37,103 bases of DNA from an uncultured Enterobacterales bacterium (GTDB lineage: Bacteria; Pseudomonadota; Gammaproteobacteria; Enterobacterales; Psychrobiaceae). The notes under the pieces were generated by a model that ran no database searches, had not been told where the DNA came from, and worked only from the letters and a program-made list of their open reading frames with translations. The DNA lies in contig CALJMY010000031.1 in NCBI GenBank assembly GCA_937981905.1, forward strand, positions 1-37,103, in the 5' to 3' direction. The position numbers and the translations under genes are program-made. Shown piece after piece: positions 36,786 to 37,103 of the stretch (positions are counted from its first letter, which is position 1; the number at the start of each line of letters is the position of its first letter).

Positions 36786-37103
36786 TTAACCTGCAACAGC
36801 ATGTTGCATAACAACAGCTGCTTCACGATGCAGTGGTAAAATAAGTGAAAAACAAGAGCCATGGCCCTGTTTAGATAATAAAGTCAGTTGACCGTTGTGT
36901 GATTTAGCGACCGACTGTACAACCGCTAACCCTAACCCTGTCCCTTGTGCTCTTGTTGTAAAGAATGGTTCAAACACTTTTTGTTGCTGTTCAACTGAAA
37001 TACCTGGACCGTTATCAATCAACGATATTTCTACCTCATTATCAGCATGACGTTTTGCAGTCAAATGCATTAATAATCCAGATGGTTTAGCTTGAATAGC
37101 ATT
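36786..37103 (-). CDS. flrB: Flagellar sensor histidine kinase FlrB (FleS), C-terminal part
   Basis: The gene is cut by the window edge; only the last 105 codons are present and the frame stays open to 37103. They form the end of a HATPase domain: NAIQAKPSG at the edge (N box), DNGPGIS (G1), VFEPFFTT (F box) and GTGLGLAVVQSVAKSH (G2). It is followed at 27 bases by flrC, the cognate regulator in Vibrio-type systems, so the name comes from context. Confidence 0.88.
   Translation of the reverse strand, partial: NAIQAKPSGLLMHLTAKRHADNEVEISLIDNGPGISVEQQQKVFEPFFTTRAQGTGLGLAVVQSVAKSHNGQLTLLSKQGHGSCFSLILPLHREAAVVMQHAVAG

Overview
The window comes from the chromosome of a polar-flagellated marine-type gammaproteobacterium. 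The DNA is clearly AT-rich (judged by eye, not counted). The gene order flrB-flrC / fliE-J / fliK-R-flhB / flhA-flhF-flhG-fliA-cheYZAB / parC-parP-cheW-fipA is typical of Vibrio, Pseudomonas, Shewanella and Colwellia relatives. A second stator pair inside the chemotaxis operon, low GC, and the neighbouring queA-tgt-yajC-secDF block favour an Alteromonadales-like lineage (Colwellia/Thalassotalea/Moritella type). I cannot name a genus.

Layout, left to right. (1) Positions 1-1460 hold decayed genes on the + strand: a multi-domain cyclic-di-GMP signalling gene reduced to GAF, PAS-GGDEF and EAL scraps, then a PqiA-like membrane protein broken by a frameshift. (2) Positions 1662-7216, all on the minus strand, hold queA and tgt (queuosine tRNA modification) and yajC, secD, secF (Sec translocon accessory complex), closed by a good intrinsic terminator after secF. 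(3) Positions 7338-37103, all on the minus strand, form one almost gapless block of 31 flagellar and chemotaxis genes. Read in transcription order: flrB (cut by the window edge), flrC, fliEFGHIJ, fliKLMNOPQR-flhB, flhA-flhF-flhG-fliA, cheY-cheZ-cheA-cheB, a MotA/MotB-type stator pair, parC-parP-cheW, fipA.

How they work together. FlrB/FlrC is the two-component pair that activates sigma-54 genes. Three sigma-54 promoter-like sites with exact GG-N10-GC spacing lie ahead of fliE, fliK and flhA, the points where transcription units would begin. FliE-FliG, FliM and FliN build the basal body and switch. FliH-J, FliO-R, FlhA and FlhB form the export machine and FliK sets hook length. FlhF, FlhG and FipA set flagellar position and number. 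FliA drives late genes. CheY/Z/A/B/W carry the signal, and ParC/ParP hold the chemosensory array at the pole.

Most worth a second look: CheA has no recognisable P2 domain. In its place are four acidic repeats that closely resemble the CheY-binding N-terminus of FliM encoded in the same window. I found no CRISPR array, tRNA, rRNA, insertion sequence or prophage.
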